Source of the DNA: Photobacterium sanguinicancri
GTDB lineage: Bacteria; Pseudomonadota; Gammaproteobacteria; Enterobacterales; Vibrionaceae
Length of the DNA: 64,000 nucleotides
Direction: 5' to 3'
NCBI RefSeq assembly: GCF_024346675.1
Contig: NZ_AP024850.1
Location: forward strand, 2,542,001 to 2,606,000
A model generated the notes under the pieces. That model did no database searches and was not told where the DNA came from. It saw only the letters and a program-made list of their open reading frames with translations. Shown piece by piece: positions 9,576 to 19,214 of this stretch. A program made the position numbers and the translations under genes. Position 1 is the first letter of the stretch; each line of letters starts with the position of its first letter.

Positions 9576-9945
9576 GGCACTCTTGCTAAAGACGACCTCC
9601 TTTTAAAAGATCGCTTCGGCGGTCTTTTTTATTGTTCTGCATATCAATGTCACGTTATGTATCTCCCCCCCCCTAGAGCCTCACTCTCCCCCTTTACTTA
9701 TTCTCATTTTTTCTTTCTTCTCTTATTGACGAATAACGGTATGACGAGCTGCTAGTAAGCATATATATGCCCCTAGAGACATACATCAAACTTATTACAT
9801 TTGCTGCATATTTGTTTATTAATGAATAAATCAACTGCTAGACTTATCTAGGCAATAAGCCATTGAAAAAATTAATCAACTCAACTCTGGAACCATAACG
9901 AATTAAACTAAACCAGAGCAAATCACTTCGTCATAAGGCTACTAT
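9576..9945. other. Non-coding stretch with terminator, C9 tract and polypyrimidine run
   Basis: After the terminator at 9605-9630 there is a run of nine C residues (9665-9673), followed by a pyrimidine-rich tract to about 9726. Further on are GCATATATATGC, a perfect 12-base palindrome at 9759-9770, and the inverted repeat CTAGA-CTTA-TCTAG at 9838-9851 near the likely promoter of the response-regulator operon. CCCCTAGAG occurs twice, beside the C tract and at 9770. I see no gene here. Confidence 0.6.
9605..9630 (+). terminator. Intrinsic terminator with TTCG tetraloop
   Basis: The stem 9605-9614 pairs with 9619-9628 (one G-U pair) around a TTCG loop and is followed by T residues. It terminates the antiporter-family gene. 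Confidence 0.85.
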
Positions 9946-11283
9946 ATGGACATACTCGCCCAGTCGAAATACTTGATCATTGATGATAGCAATATGATCC
10001 AAAGCGCCACCCGCGCTTTATTGATCAAATTAGGCGTGCCCACCAATAATATCGTCAGTACCGCTAACGCACAGGGTGCAGTGAGAGCTTGCCGCAGTCA
10101 CCGTTTCGATATTTTACTGATAGACCATCACCTAGGAACTGGCAGTACGGGCTTACAGCTGCTTGAGTATTTACGGTTAAAAGAGCTCATCAAAGCACAA
10201 ACATTAGTCTTTGTCGTAACAGGAAACGACAGCCAAGACATCTTCTTTGGTTATTCGAAATTTGAGCCTGACGGCTACTTGATTAAACCCATCAGAGCGG
10301 ATGACATTATCAAGCGCGTTACTAACGGTCTGACTCGCCAGCAATTTTTTTCAACGCTAGAACAAGCCTTCACTAAAAGTGGCTTGAACGCTGTGAAACC
10401 ACTGTTTGCTCAATCACCCGATCCCGCCACGCTCAAAGAATCAATTATCTATATGTCCAACATATTGATAAAAGAAGCGCAATTTGCAGAAGCAACAGCC
10501 ATGCTCAATGGACTATTAAAACTACACGATTATCTACCCGCACGGATCAAACTCGTTGAAATCAGTCATGCACAGCAGCACTACCAAGACGCACTCACTC
10601 AAGTTGATAGCCTGCTTAGTGACAACCATCGAAATATCAAGCTATTGCAGTTAAAAGTAAAAATATGCCTGCGCGCAAAAAAATATGACGATGCGCAGGT
10701 ATTAATACAACAAGTCCTTGCTGTAAACACCAGTAATATCGCACTGACTTTAGATATGATTTGGATTCAGTTAATGTCACATGATATCCATTTAGCCAAA
10801 CCTTATATTCTGAGTTTGGCGCCCCTCATCCCCAATTCTATATGGGACAGTGCAGGAAAACGTGTACTTGTTTTGTGGGTGGATATATTAAACTTGCCAG
10901 AAGATAAACTGAAGGTATGGCGGGCTGAATCAGCATGGCAACGATTGTCTCGTTCAGAAAAACCAGCGACATTATCAAAACCTATTTTAAAGCTCTGCCG
11001 CTGCCTGCAATTACTTCAACTCAATGAGACTGAGCTGGCTCGAGTGCTCCTTGCCGCTATCCGAGAGGACGAATATTTACCCTCGGACATCGAAGCCTAC
11101 TACTTGCTTTGTCTGTGTTACCAAACTTTAGGGGATAACAAGTTTAGACCGCTGCGCAGTAAGCTAGAAAACTTACTTAACCAACAAGGTAATGGATTAT
11201 CCGAGTTACAACAGCAAGCACTACAAAAAATCGATTATCATTCTCTGACCGTAAAGATTGATCTCGCCAACGCCGAGCCATAG
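9946..11283 (+). CDS. Response regulator: receiver domain with helical-repeat (TPR-like) tail
   Basis: The 445-residue cytoplasmic protein starts with a receiver domain (residues 7-125). It has the acidic pair D13/D14, phospho-acceptor D60 in LLIDHHLG, T92 in VVTGND and K114 in YLIKPI. The rest is a helical repeat region typical of TPR scaffolds (for example AEATAMLNGLLKLHDYLPAR, then YDDAQVLIQQVLAV). No DNA-binding, GGDEF, EAL or HD domain is visible, so output is probably by protein contact. Its stop overlaps the GTG start frame of the large hybrid kinase by one base, so the two are translationally coupled and very likely partners. Confidence 0.82.
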   Translation: MDILAQSKYLIIDDSNMIQSATRALLIKLGVPTNNIVSTANAQGAVRACRSHRFDILLIDHHLGTGSTGLQLLEYLRLKELIKAQTLVFVVTGNDSQDIFFGYSKFEPDGYLIKPIRADDIIKRVTNGLTRQQFFSTLEQAFTKSGLNAVKPLFAQSPDPATLKESIIYMSNILIKEAQFAEATAMLNGLLKLHDYLPARIKLVEISHAQQHYQDALTQVDSLLSDNHRNIKLLQLKVKICLRAKKYDDAQVLIQQVLAVNTSNIALTLDMIWIQLMSHDIHLAKPYILSLAPLIPNSIWDSAGKRVLVLWVDILNLPEDKLKVWRAESAWQRLSRSEKPATLSKPILKLCRCLQLLQLNETELARVLLAAIREDEYLPSDIEAYYLLCLCYQTLGDNKFRPLRSKLENLLNQQGNGLSELQQQALQKIDYHSLTVKIDLANAEP

Positions 11284-14200
11284 TGCCTATACGCATAAAG
11301 AAAATAATAAGACAGGATGTCACTCTATTTATGTTCATGTTTACACCGCCACAGGCTTACGCTATTTATCAGCGTGCTATTCACCACGCCAAAGCAATTA
11401 GCCTTGCCTTTGTTGTTCTATTTTTTGTCCAACCATTAACTGGCTTTGCTAACCAAACAACCAATACAGTGCCCACAGATCCTCGCCCTGTGATCACCGT
11501 CGGCCTACCCGCGTATGATTTAGTGCCCTACAGTTATCAGCGACAAACAAAGAGTGGTGAAATCATCACTGAAGGATTACTGATTACTATGCTGGAGCTG
11601 ATCGCGATACAAGCTGAATTTCGATTCGAGATCCGTTTATACCCAACCTACAGTGATGTCGTTACAGCCTTTAAAGCCAATGACCTTGATATGCTCATTG
11701 GTGTTTCAGCCACATTTGACCGCCAACAATACATGGCATTCAGTGAACCTATGTTTTCAATTCGCCGCGCGGTGATCACTCAACAGAAAACAGTTAACTC
11801 ACTTCAAGATTTGACCGGTGACATATTAGCGATAGAGAAAGGGTTTGCATTAAACGAATTAATACCTAACCTGCTGCCACAAAGCCTAATTAGAACAGAG
11901 AACAGCAGTCAAGACGCCCTTGATGCTGTCAACACAGGTCGTTCTGATGGTTATATTGGCGATGCCCTCGCCTTATCAACTCTGCTGCGCGATCAAGTTC
12001 ATAATGATCTTACCCTTTCACTGTTGCCCGATCTTCCCCCAGATCATTTACATCTCGCCGTCCATAAGGGAAAACATAAATTACTTAGCCGCATCAATTT
12101 TGCATTAGAAGACATTAAAGCCAACGCGCTACAATCCGTTTACAATCAGTGGTTTAGCCCTTCTCAGCGCACCATGATGGTCGACTATGGACAAATTGGA
12201 CTCACGCAAGATGAAAAAAATTGGCTCGCAAAAAATCCTAAAATCAGTATAGGTGTTCACCGACAGTGGGCGCCTTTTGATTTTATGAATGAACGAAAGC
12301 AGCATGATGGCCTAAGTGCCGACGTCTTATCACTATTAAGTAATATGTTAGGTGTGAAATTTATCTCATCAGCACTTCCTGTATTTTCGTCAACTCAGCA
12401 AGCATTCACTGACGGCGAATTAATGATGCTGTCAGCCGTCACCCCTACCAACGAAACAGTGCGCGTGATGGACTTCTCCCTCCCATATACTAACGAGCCC
12501 TGGGTGGTACTCAGTCGCTCAGAACAGCTCACTAATTTTATGCCTAATGGAACAGAGCGGGTCGCCATTATTGTCGGTTCTGGTGGTGAAGCCCTCTTAC
12601 CTACATTGTGTTTAAGTTGTGTCCCCATTCCTTTTATTAACCATGTTTCTGCTTTTCAAGCATTACAGAAAAGTGAAGTTGATAATGCGCTTGCCTCTCT
12701 TCACTTCGCATCACCATTGCTACACAACAACTATGTCGGGCAGTTTAAGATTAATGGGAAGATTAGCGAGCAAAACCACGTTCCACTCAGTTTCGCCATT
12801 AATTTTCGTCACCCTATGCTGCTAAGTATTATAAATAAAGCCATCCATGCTATTCCTACTTCAGAACTATCTAGGCTTGAACAAAAGTGGCTAACTTATG
12901 AATATCAAGAAGGTTTATCACCGCGTGCCGTTGCTAAATGGGCTGGATTACTCACATTAATCATTACTGTCGTGATTACGTGCATCATTCTATGGAATCG
13001 TAAAATGGCGGCAGAAATTCAGCAACGAAAGCAAGCGGAGTTACGGGCTAAAGCCGCCGAATTACACCTTCATACATTAGCAGATAACATTGATGGCGTT
13101 GTGCTCCAACATGTCCAGACATTTGCCGATCGTCCTTTACACTTTCACTACAGCTTCATTAGTGCGGGTGTGCAAGAGATGTTTGGATTTGATGTCGCCA
13201 CCGTCGAAGCAAACCCACACTGTTTATTTGAACAAATTATCGCATTGGATTACGACGAGCTGGAAAGCAGCATGTTATTAGCATTACAAGCTGGTCATTG
13301 GGAAAGCGAGCAGCAAATAAAAGGCAATGATTGCGATAGCAAGTGGGTACAGTTTAAAAGCCAAATTACAGTGCGTGATGAACACAGTTATGATTGGAAT
13401 ACCGTCATCACAGATATATCACTACTCAAACAACAGCAGCTTGCGTTAGAAAATGCTCGCCATAAGGCTGAAATCGCTACTGCCGCAAAATCACAATTTC
13501 TTGCCACGATAAGCCATGAAGTACGTACGCCTATCAGCGGGATTCTTGGTCTTTTAGAATTAATGCAGGAACACACCTTAAACGATGAACTGCAAAGTTT
13601 ACACGGTGGATTACACCAATCTGCTCGCAACCTACTTCACATCGTTAACGATGTACTGGACTACTCCAAGATTGAAGCAGGAAAACTAGATATAAACCCG
13701 ACGGATATAGAGCTGGGAAAAGTGCTCGCTCGTATTGTGCAGCCGCAGTCTATTCATGCTCAGCAAAAAGGGCTTGCCTTCCATTACTGGCAAGATCCAC
13801 GGCTTGCTCAGTGGCTGTTTGCTGATGACATTCGTATTCATCAAATACTAAATAACTTCTTAAATAATGCGATTAAATTCACCGAACATGGCACGATCTC
13901 ACTGTCTGTTGATGTACTAAAAGAAAAAACAGCAAACCAACCATTATGCCAAAAGGTAAAATTAACCGTCACAGATACTGGCATTGGTATAGCCAAAGGC
14001 AAACAACACGCACTGTTTCAACCATTTGAACAAGCCGACAGCACCACCAGCCGTCGCTTTGGAGGCACTGGATTAGGCCTTGCTATTGCTCGGAAACTGA
14101 TAGAGCAAATGCACGGCAGTTTGCAACTACAAAGCGAGGAAGGCAAAGGCAGTGCATTTAGCGTCACGTTCGATATCCCACGAAGCCAGCAACAGCCAGA

Positions 14201-15896
14201 GACCCCCAAGGCTTTAGCCTTGCCACCAACAGCGACCCAACAAGCAAGAAAAAACTATCCAAAACTCACTAAGCAATGCTTAATTCTGGGCTATTTCATT
14301 CAACAAGAAGAGCTTTGCCATTACCTAAAACACTTAGGGCTAACGCCGAAAGTGATTCAAGCTAATCATCTCGATTTACTGCAATTACACATAACGTCGG
14401 TTCACCCTTCGCATGTGGTGATTGCCATGTCACTGTGGCAACAGCTTTCAATTACAGATGCTTGGATACAGCAGTTACCCGTTACGACCAATATTATTGT
14501 TATTAATCAAAACCCCATGCTATCGCCAGAACCACTCGGCATGTCATGGTGTTTATCGGTAAACCCGCTTTTACCGGATAACCTCATCCATGTGTTAACC
14601 AAACCGGTTAGCCACGAACCAATCGTCAGCCATAGCAAAAACCACAGCATAAAGAACAAATACAAAGAAAGCCGAGAGCAGGCAGAGCAATCAGGACGTC
14701 TAATTTTGGTCGCAGAAGATCATCCAATCAATCAGCAAGTGATCAAAAAACAATTAGAGCGTATAGGGGTACAAGCCGACATTGTTGAAAATGGTGTGCT
14801 CGCTTTTGAAGCACTAAAAAAGCACAGATATGGATTATTACTTACCGACTGTCACATGCCCGAAATGGATGGATATACCTTATCTGCCTCTATTCGCTCA
14901 CAAGAAAGCCGTTGTGCAGAATTATTTTCGGCTGAAACTTCAACTTCAATTTCAACTGCGACGGCAATAACCCAGTTAACCAGCGCAGAAGAAACATCGG
15001 ATTGGTTAACAGAAATGGGCCGAAGTTTTACAGCCCAGTATGAAGTACTTGATGAATCAGACCATGCTTCAGAAAAACAGAGCCGTCAGATAAATGCTTG
15101 GCAGCTACCTATAGTGGCGCTAACGGCCAATGCAGTCCAAGGCGAAGACGCGCACTGCTTTGAATACGGAATGAATGACTTCCTCGTTAAACCAGTCTCG
15201 ATAGAACAGCTACGCATGACCATTGAAAAGTGGTTGCCTGAGCGTGTTACCGCCACCGAAACCACCAAGGAAAAAGAGAACAGCCAACAAGGAGATCAAC
15301 GACAAGCACAAATAAAAGCGAGTATCGACGTAAATGCCGAAGCAAGTCACCAAGCGCTAACCGATGACTTTTCAGATTTGTTTGGCGCAATTGACAACTC
15401 TTTTAATCAGCAAAACCACCATGGGCAGCAATCGAGTCAAGGCTCAGCTGACAAAGAAGAAAATTGGATACAGGCAGACACGCTTAACAGCTTTTCTCAG
15501 CGCAACCAAACGACAGCAATATCAACGACACTCATTAATCAAGCATTACTGCTTGAGTTATTTGGAGATCAAGCAACGGTCAATGGCTTAATAGCAGAGT
15601 TTATCGAGAACCACTGTAAAGACATCACGCAATTAAATGATGCACTCAATCAACATCAATATCAGCAAGCTTCGCAAATCGCTCATCGGATGAAAGGGGC
15701 CGCAAAGATGATCGCTTGTGATGATATCGCCGAACTGCTCGCTAGCATTGAAACACTAACCCAAGACAAATTTGACCATCACATCACGCAGCAACATTTA
15801 GCTATCAAGCAAGATGAAATAGTAGGTCTAGATGAGGATATTGAGCACTGTATGGCACAGCTAGAAAAGCAAACCACGTTGCTACTCGCTATGTAA
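11283..15896 (+). CDS. BvgS/EvgS-like hybrid sensor histidine kinase
   Basis: This is a 1537-residue inner-membrane phosphorelay kinase. Domain order: signal peptide or N-anchor (about 37-57), two periplasmic solute-binding SBP_bac_3 domains (about 68-295 and 318-545), one membrane segment (553-575), a PAS-like region (about 590-715), and HisKA with H745 in SHEVRTP. An HATPase follows (NNAIKF, DTGIGI, FGGTGLGL), then a receiver with D1189 in TDCHMPEMDG, and a C-terminal HPt with H1468 in AHRMKGAAK. Tandem solute-binding (Venus flytrap) domains are the hallmark of BvgS/EvgS. The receiver carries an unusual insert of about 70 residues after SIRSQ. The GTG start at 11283 overlaps the previous stop but has no clear Shine-Dalgarno; ATG at 11331 is an alternative. 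Confidence 0.9.
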   Translation: MPIRIKKIIRQDVTLFMFMFTPPQAYAIYQRAIHHAKAISLAFVVLFFVQPLTGFANQTTNTVPTDPRPVITVGLPAYDLVPYSYQRQTKSGEIITEGLLITMLELIAIQAEFRFEIRLYPTYSDVVTAFKANDLDMLIGVSATFDRQQYMAFSEPMFSIRRAVITQQKTVNSLQDLTGDILAIEKGFALNELIPNLLPQSLIRTENSSQDALDAVNTGRSDGYIGDALALSTLLRDQVHNDLTLSLLPDLPPDHLHLAVHKGKHKLLSRINFALEDIKANALQSVYNQWFSPSQRTMMVDYGQIGLTQDEKNWLAKNPKISIGVHRQWAPFDFMNERKQHDGLSADVLSLLSNMLGVKFISSALPVFSSTQQAFTDGELMMLSAVTPTNETVRVMDFSLPYTNEPWVVLSRSEQLTNFMPNGTERVAIIVGSGGEALLPTLCLSCVPIPFINHVSAFQALQKSEVDNALASLHFASPLLHNNYVGQFKINGKISEQNHVPLSFAINFRHPMLLSIINKAIHAIPTSELSRLEQKWLTYEYQEGLSPRAVAKWAGLLTLIITVVITCIILWNRKMAAEIQQRKQAELRAKAAELHLHTLADNIDGVVLQHVQTFADRPLHFHYSFISAGVQEMFGFDVATVEANPHCLFEQIIALDYDELESSMLLALQAGHWESEQQIKGNDCDSKWVQFKSQITVRDEHSYDWNTVITDISLLKQQQLALENARHKAEIATAAKSQFLATISHEVRTPISGILGLLELMQEHTLNDELQSLHGGLHQSARNLLHIVNDVLDYSKIEAGKLDINPTDIELGKVLARIVQPQSIHAQQKGLAFHYWQDPRLAQWLFADDIRIHQILNNFLNNAIKFTEHGTISLSVDVLKEKTANQPLCQKVKLTVTDTGIGIAKGKQHALFQPFEQADSTTSRRFGGTGLGLAIARKLIEQMHGSLQLQSEEGKGSAFSVTFDIPRSQQQPETPKALALPPTATQQARKNYPKLTKQCLILGYFIQQEELCHYLKHLGLTPKVIQANHLDLLQLHITSVHPSHVVIAMSLWQQLSITDAWIQQLPVTTNIIVINQNPMLSPEPLGMSWCLSVNPLLPDNLIHVLTKPVSHEPIVSHSKNHSIKNKYKESREQAEQSGRLILVAEDHPINQQVIKKQLERIGVQADIVENGVLAFEALKKHRYGLLLTDCHMPEMDGYTLSASIRSQESRCAELFSAETSTSISTATAITQLTSAEETSDWLTEMGRSFTAQYEVLDESDHASEKQSRQINAWQLPIVALTANAVQGEDAHCFEYGMNDFLVKPVSIEQLRMTIEKWLPERVTATETTKEKENSQQGDQRQAQIKASIDVNAEASHQALTDDFSDLFGAIDNSFNQQNHHGQQSSQGSADKEENWIQADTLNSFSQRNQTTAISTTLINQALLLELFGDQATVNGLIAEFIENHCKDITQLNDALNQHQYQQASQIAHRMKGAAKMIACDDIAELLASIETLTQDKFDHHITQQHLAIKQDEIVGLDEDIEHCMAQLEKQTTLLLAM

Positions 15897-15942
15897 ACAC
15901 CAAAGCTGACTAAACTCGAGCCATCAAATTGAAACCAACAAA

Positions 15943-15968
15943 AAGCCCTGCATATACTTGCAGGGCTT
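15943..15968. terminator. Bidirectional terminator between hybrid kinase and grxD
   Basis: The stem AAGCCCTGCA (15943-15952) pairs with 15959-15968 around a 6-base loop. The T-run is better on the minus strand, so it mainly serves grxD, but it lies between convergent genes. Confidence 0.72.
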
Positions 15969-16000
15969 CTAAATACGTAGCACAGTTTTTACATCAGAAT

Positions 16001-16339
16001 TTATTCTGCTGCTTCACCGTCACGACGAGCAGCGGCTTCTTTAACAAGTGGCTGAAGCTCACCTTTTTGGAACATTTCCATGATGATGTCACAACCACCA
16101 ACTAGCTCGCCTTCAACCCATAGTTGTGGGAATGTTGGCCATTGTGCGTATGCAGGAAGCTCAGCACGGATATCAGGGTTTTGTAGGATATCAACGTAAG
16201 CGAACTTCTCACCACAACCCATTAGTGCTTGAGAGGCTTGTGAAGAAAAACCACAGCTAGGTAGTTTAGGGGAGCCCTTCATGTACAACAAGATTGCGTT
16301 TTCAGAGATCTGCTGCTTAATTTTATCGATAGTTTCCAT
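16001..16339 (-). CDS. grxD: Monothiol glutaredoxin 4
   Basis: The 112-residue CGFS glutaredoxin binds and transfers [2Fe-2S] clusters with glutathione and BolA-type partners in the cytoplasm. The CGFS motif is at residues 29-32, preceded by KGSPKLPS. The glutathione-binding WPTFPQLW and GGCDI motifs follow. The start has AGAGGAAG ahead. It is divergent from sodB, an arrangement also seen in Vibrio, which fits a shared iron-sulfur and oxidative-stress theme. Confidence 0.96.
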   Translation of the reverse strand: METIDKIKQQISENAILLYMKGSPKLPSCGFSSQASQALMGCGEKFAYVDILQNPDIRAELPAYAQWPTFPQLWVEGELVGGCDIIMEMFQKGELQPLVKEAAARRDGEAAE

Positions 16340-16648
16340 AACTTCCTCTTACGACCAATTGCTTATCTTTAAGTATATCTACTTGATGGGGGCACTGCCG
16401 TTATAAAACAAGCCTACCAAATAAATGTTTTAACGTGCCATTCTACTCGTTCAGGCTTAGGAAAAAAACGCCTAAAATTTTTAAGGGTAATTTTTTAGGG
16501 TCAGGGCTTTTAATAAAGTAAAAACTTGCTAAAATAGCTAGGTCAGTTTAAAAAATTAAAATAATTCGTAGTGGCTCCGATGAAGAGGTACTACAGGAAG
16601 CAATGTCGAGGGCTTGCCCTCTCAAATACCAAAATGGAGATCCGAGCA

Positions 16649-17233
16649 ATGGCATTTGAATTACCAGCTCTACCGTACGCTATCAACGCACTAGAACCAC
16701 ATATCTCTCAAGAGACTCTAGAGTTTCACCATGGTAAACACCACAACACTTACGTGGTTAAGCTAAATGGTCTTGTTGAAGGTACTGAGCTTGCTGAAAA
16801 ATCACTAGAAGAAATCATCAAGACTTCTACTGGTGGCGTATTCAACAATGCTGCACAAATCTGGAACCACACTTTCTACTGGCACTGCCTAAGCCCTAAC
16901 GCAGGCGGTGAACCAACAGGTGAAGTTGCAGACGCAATTGCTAAATCATTTGGTTCTTTCGAAGAATTCAAAGCAAAATTCACAGATTCTGCAATCAACA
17001 ACTTCGGTTCTTCTTGGACTTGGTTAGTGAAAAAAGCAGACGGCTCTCTAGACATCGTTAATACGTCTAATGCTGCAACGCCACTAACAGAAGAAGGTGT
17101 TACACCACTTCTAACGGTTGACCTGTGGGAACACGCTTACTACATCGATTTCCGTAACGTTCGCCCTGATTACATGGCTGCTTTCTGGGCACTTGTAAAC
17201 TGGGAATTCGTAGCGAAAAACCTAGCGGCTTAA
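16649..17233 (+). CDS. sodB: Superoxide dismutase, Fe-type
   Basis: The 194-residue Fe superoxide dismutase has metal ligands H27, H74, D158 and H162. The Fe-type signature is clear: AAQIWNHTFYW places the active-site glutamine at Q70, and the position equivalent to the Mn-enzyme glutamine is alanine (SNAATPL). The frame is open from 16571, but ATG at 16649 (GGAG 10 bases ahead) starts the canonical MAFELPALPY. Codon usage is that of a highly expressed gene. In relatives its mRNA is a target of the iron-responsive small RNA RyhB; I cannot test pairing here. It complements the Fur-box Mn-type enzyme at 399. Confidence 0.96.
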   Translation: MAFELPALPYAINALEPHISQETLEFHHGKHHNTYVVKLNGLVEGTELAEKSLEEIIKTSTGGVFNNAAQIWNHTFYWHCLSPNAGGEPTGEVADAIAKSFGSFEEFKAKFTDSAINNFGSSWTWLVKKADGSLDIVNTSNAATPLTEEGVTPLLTVDLWEHAYYIDFRNVRPDYMAAFWALVNWEFVAKNLAA

Positions 17234-17277
17234 TTTTGTCTAGGTCATCATTTCGGTGATGAAAATTTCCCCCAATG

Positions 17278-17306
17278 AAAAAGACCTCGCAATGCGAGGT
17301 CTTTTT
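17278..17306. terminator. Strong intrinsic terminator after sodB
   Basis: A perfect 13-bp stem (17278-17290 with 17294-17306) with a 3-base loop carries A and T runs at the ends. It separates convergent sodB and asd and can act in both directions. Confidence 0.9.
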
Positions 17307-17371
17307 GTATGTGTCTATCTTCAGCATTTTTACTATGATGACACGCTTAGCTTAGCGCCATCATGCAATCG

Positions 17372-18490
17372 TTAAGCTTTTTCAGCCAAGATAATACGAA
17401 GCGTACGGCGAAGTGGCTCAGCGGCTCCCCATAGCAATTGGTCACCGACAGTAAAGGCATTCAGGTAATCATCACCCATCGCCAACTTACGTAAACGGCC
17501 AACAGGCACTGATAGTGTTCCTGTTACTTTAGCGGGGCTAAGCTCTTGCACTGTCACATCACGATCATTGGGGATCACTTTCACCCAGTCATTGTGCGAT
17601 GCAATAATGCCTTCGATTTCATCAAGCGGCACACCCTGCTTTAGTTTGATCGTTAAAGCCTGACTGTGACAACGCATAGCGCCAATTCGCACACAAGTAC
17701 CATCAATAGGAATCGGTTTCGCATCTAGCCCCAAAATTTTATTTGTTTCAACCGATGCTTTCCATTCTTCTTTCGACTGACCGTTATCGCGTTTCACATC
17801 GATCCAAGGGATCAATGAACCAGCTAATGGCGCCCCAAACTCTTGAGAAGGGAAACTAGAAGAGCGCAAGGTTTCAGCTACCTTACGGTCAATATCAAGA
17901 ATAGATGTTGATGGATCAGCCAACTCGCTAGTCACTGTGTCGTTGATCACCCCCATTTGGCCAATCAACTCACGCATATTTTTCGCGCCAGCACCTGATG
18001 CCGCTTGGTACGTTTGTGATGTCATCCATTCAACCAAGCCCGCTTTATATAGACCGCCCACCGCCATTAGCATCAAACTAACGGTACAGTTACCGCCTAC
18101 ATAGGTTTTTATTCCAGAATGAATACCTTGTTGAATCTGGTCAAAGTTAACAGGGTCTAACGTGATAATGGCATCGTCTTTCATCCGCAACGTTGATGCG
18201 GCATCAATCCAGTAGCCTTTCCACCCAGCTTGACGTAATGCAGGGTATACTTTTTCTGTGTATCCACCGCCTTGACAGGTCACGATCGTATCAAGTTGCT
18301 TTAAGCTTTCAATATCGAATGCGTCTTGAAGTAACCCGGCATCTTTCCCATAGTTCGGCGCAGGGATACCAACTTGTGAAGTTGTATAAAAGGTAGGTTC
18401 GATTTGATCAAAATCTCGCTCTTCTACCATTCGCTGCATGAGCACAGAGCCCACCATTCCACGCCAACCAACTAAACCTACTTTCATCAT
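17372..18490 (-). CDS. asd: Aspartate-semialdehyde dehydrogenase
   Basis: This enzyme reduces aspartyl phosphate to aspartate semialdehyde with NADPH, the branch point to lysine/diaminopimelate, threonine and methionine. The 372-residue product has the NADP-binding start [15 protein letters not shown] and the active-site cysteine C135 in [20 protein letters not shown] carries a conserved catalytic histidine. It is the gammaproteobacterial type, close in length to the Vibrio enzyme. Two adjacent ATG codons (18490 and 18487) are both possible starts behind AGGAAG. I looked for a lysine riboswitch upstream and did not recognise one. Confidence 0.96.
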   Translation of the reverse strand: MMKVGLVGWRGMVGSVLMQRMVEERDFDQIEPTFYTTSQVGIPAPNYGKDAGLLQDAFDIESLKQLDTIVTCQGGGYTEKVYPALRQAGWKGYWIDAASTLRMKDDAIITLDPVNFDQIQQGIHSGIKTYVGGNCTVSLMLMAVGGLYKAGLVEWMTSQTYQAASGAGAKNMRELIGQMGVINDTVTSELADPSTSILDIDRKVAETLRSSSFPSQEFGAPLAGSLIPWIDVKRDNGQSKEEWKASVETNKILGLDAKPIPIDGTCVRIGAMRCHSQALTIKLKQGVPLDEIEGIIASHNDWVKVIPNDRDVTVQELSPAKVTGTLSVPVGRLRKLAMGDDYLNAFTVGDQLLWGAAEPLRRTLRIILAEKA

Positions 18491-19214
18491 TACTTCCTAC
18501 GCTCCCTGTTATTCATTCGCAGTCCCATCTATAGAGTTTTAAAGCACGAAAAACAAGCAAATTTTATAATTAAGCATGCATAAAGTGCTTCTTCGCAAAA
18601 GTAACAGAAGTCAGTCATATGCATTCAGTTCTTGCAGACTACCTTTAGCATTTACAATTAAACTATTATCCATCAACACTTAATCTGGGCCACTAAACAA
18701 ACAACTAATGTTTAAATAGCCAACGACTAACTCCTTTTCTGATGCTTTTGACAACCAGTTGACGACTAAAGCTGGTAACAGCAAAAATCATGGATATTTA
18801 CTTTTTTTGAATTACCGCTCACACCCTGATAACCTACGCGACCGTAATATTTAAGGCTAATATCCCAAGGCATCTAGCTCGAATTAGTTATTAAGCCTAT
18901 ATATTGCGATTAAACAAACAATGTTACATCAGTTAAAAAACAACCAAAACACAACAAAGCAACCAACATTTAACAGTAATTAAATAAACAAATAGCACTT
19001 TTATCATCTTTGATGAATAGGAAGGATAAGAGTCACAGAAAGACACATTATCTGTCGCGATAGCAAAATCATTCCGATAGAGTAGCGCCGATTAGAAAAG
19101 TGAGATTTAGGTGTTCGCACTGGAATCATCACAATTACATTTATTAACTTCATGATGAAGCTAATTTTAGGGTTCCCCCCTCTTACACAGCTCGAATACA
19201 CAAGGTTAAGAAGT
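18491..19214. other. Long non-coding region between divergent asd and nhaC
   Basis: About 720 bases separate the two divergent genes. The sequence is AT-rich with no credible ORF. A related tract occurs twice near 18722 and 18761 (AACGACTAACTCC and TTGACGACTAAAGC). A long untranslated leader for nhaC, asd or both is possible. Lysine riboswitches precede nhaC-like genes in some relatives, but I could not recognise the conserved core here. Confidence 0.5.
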
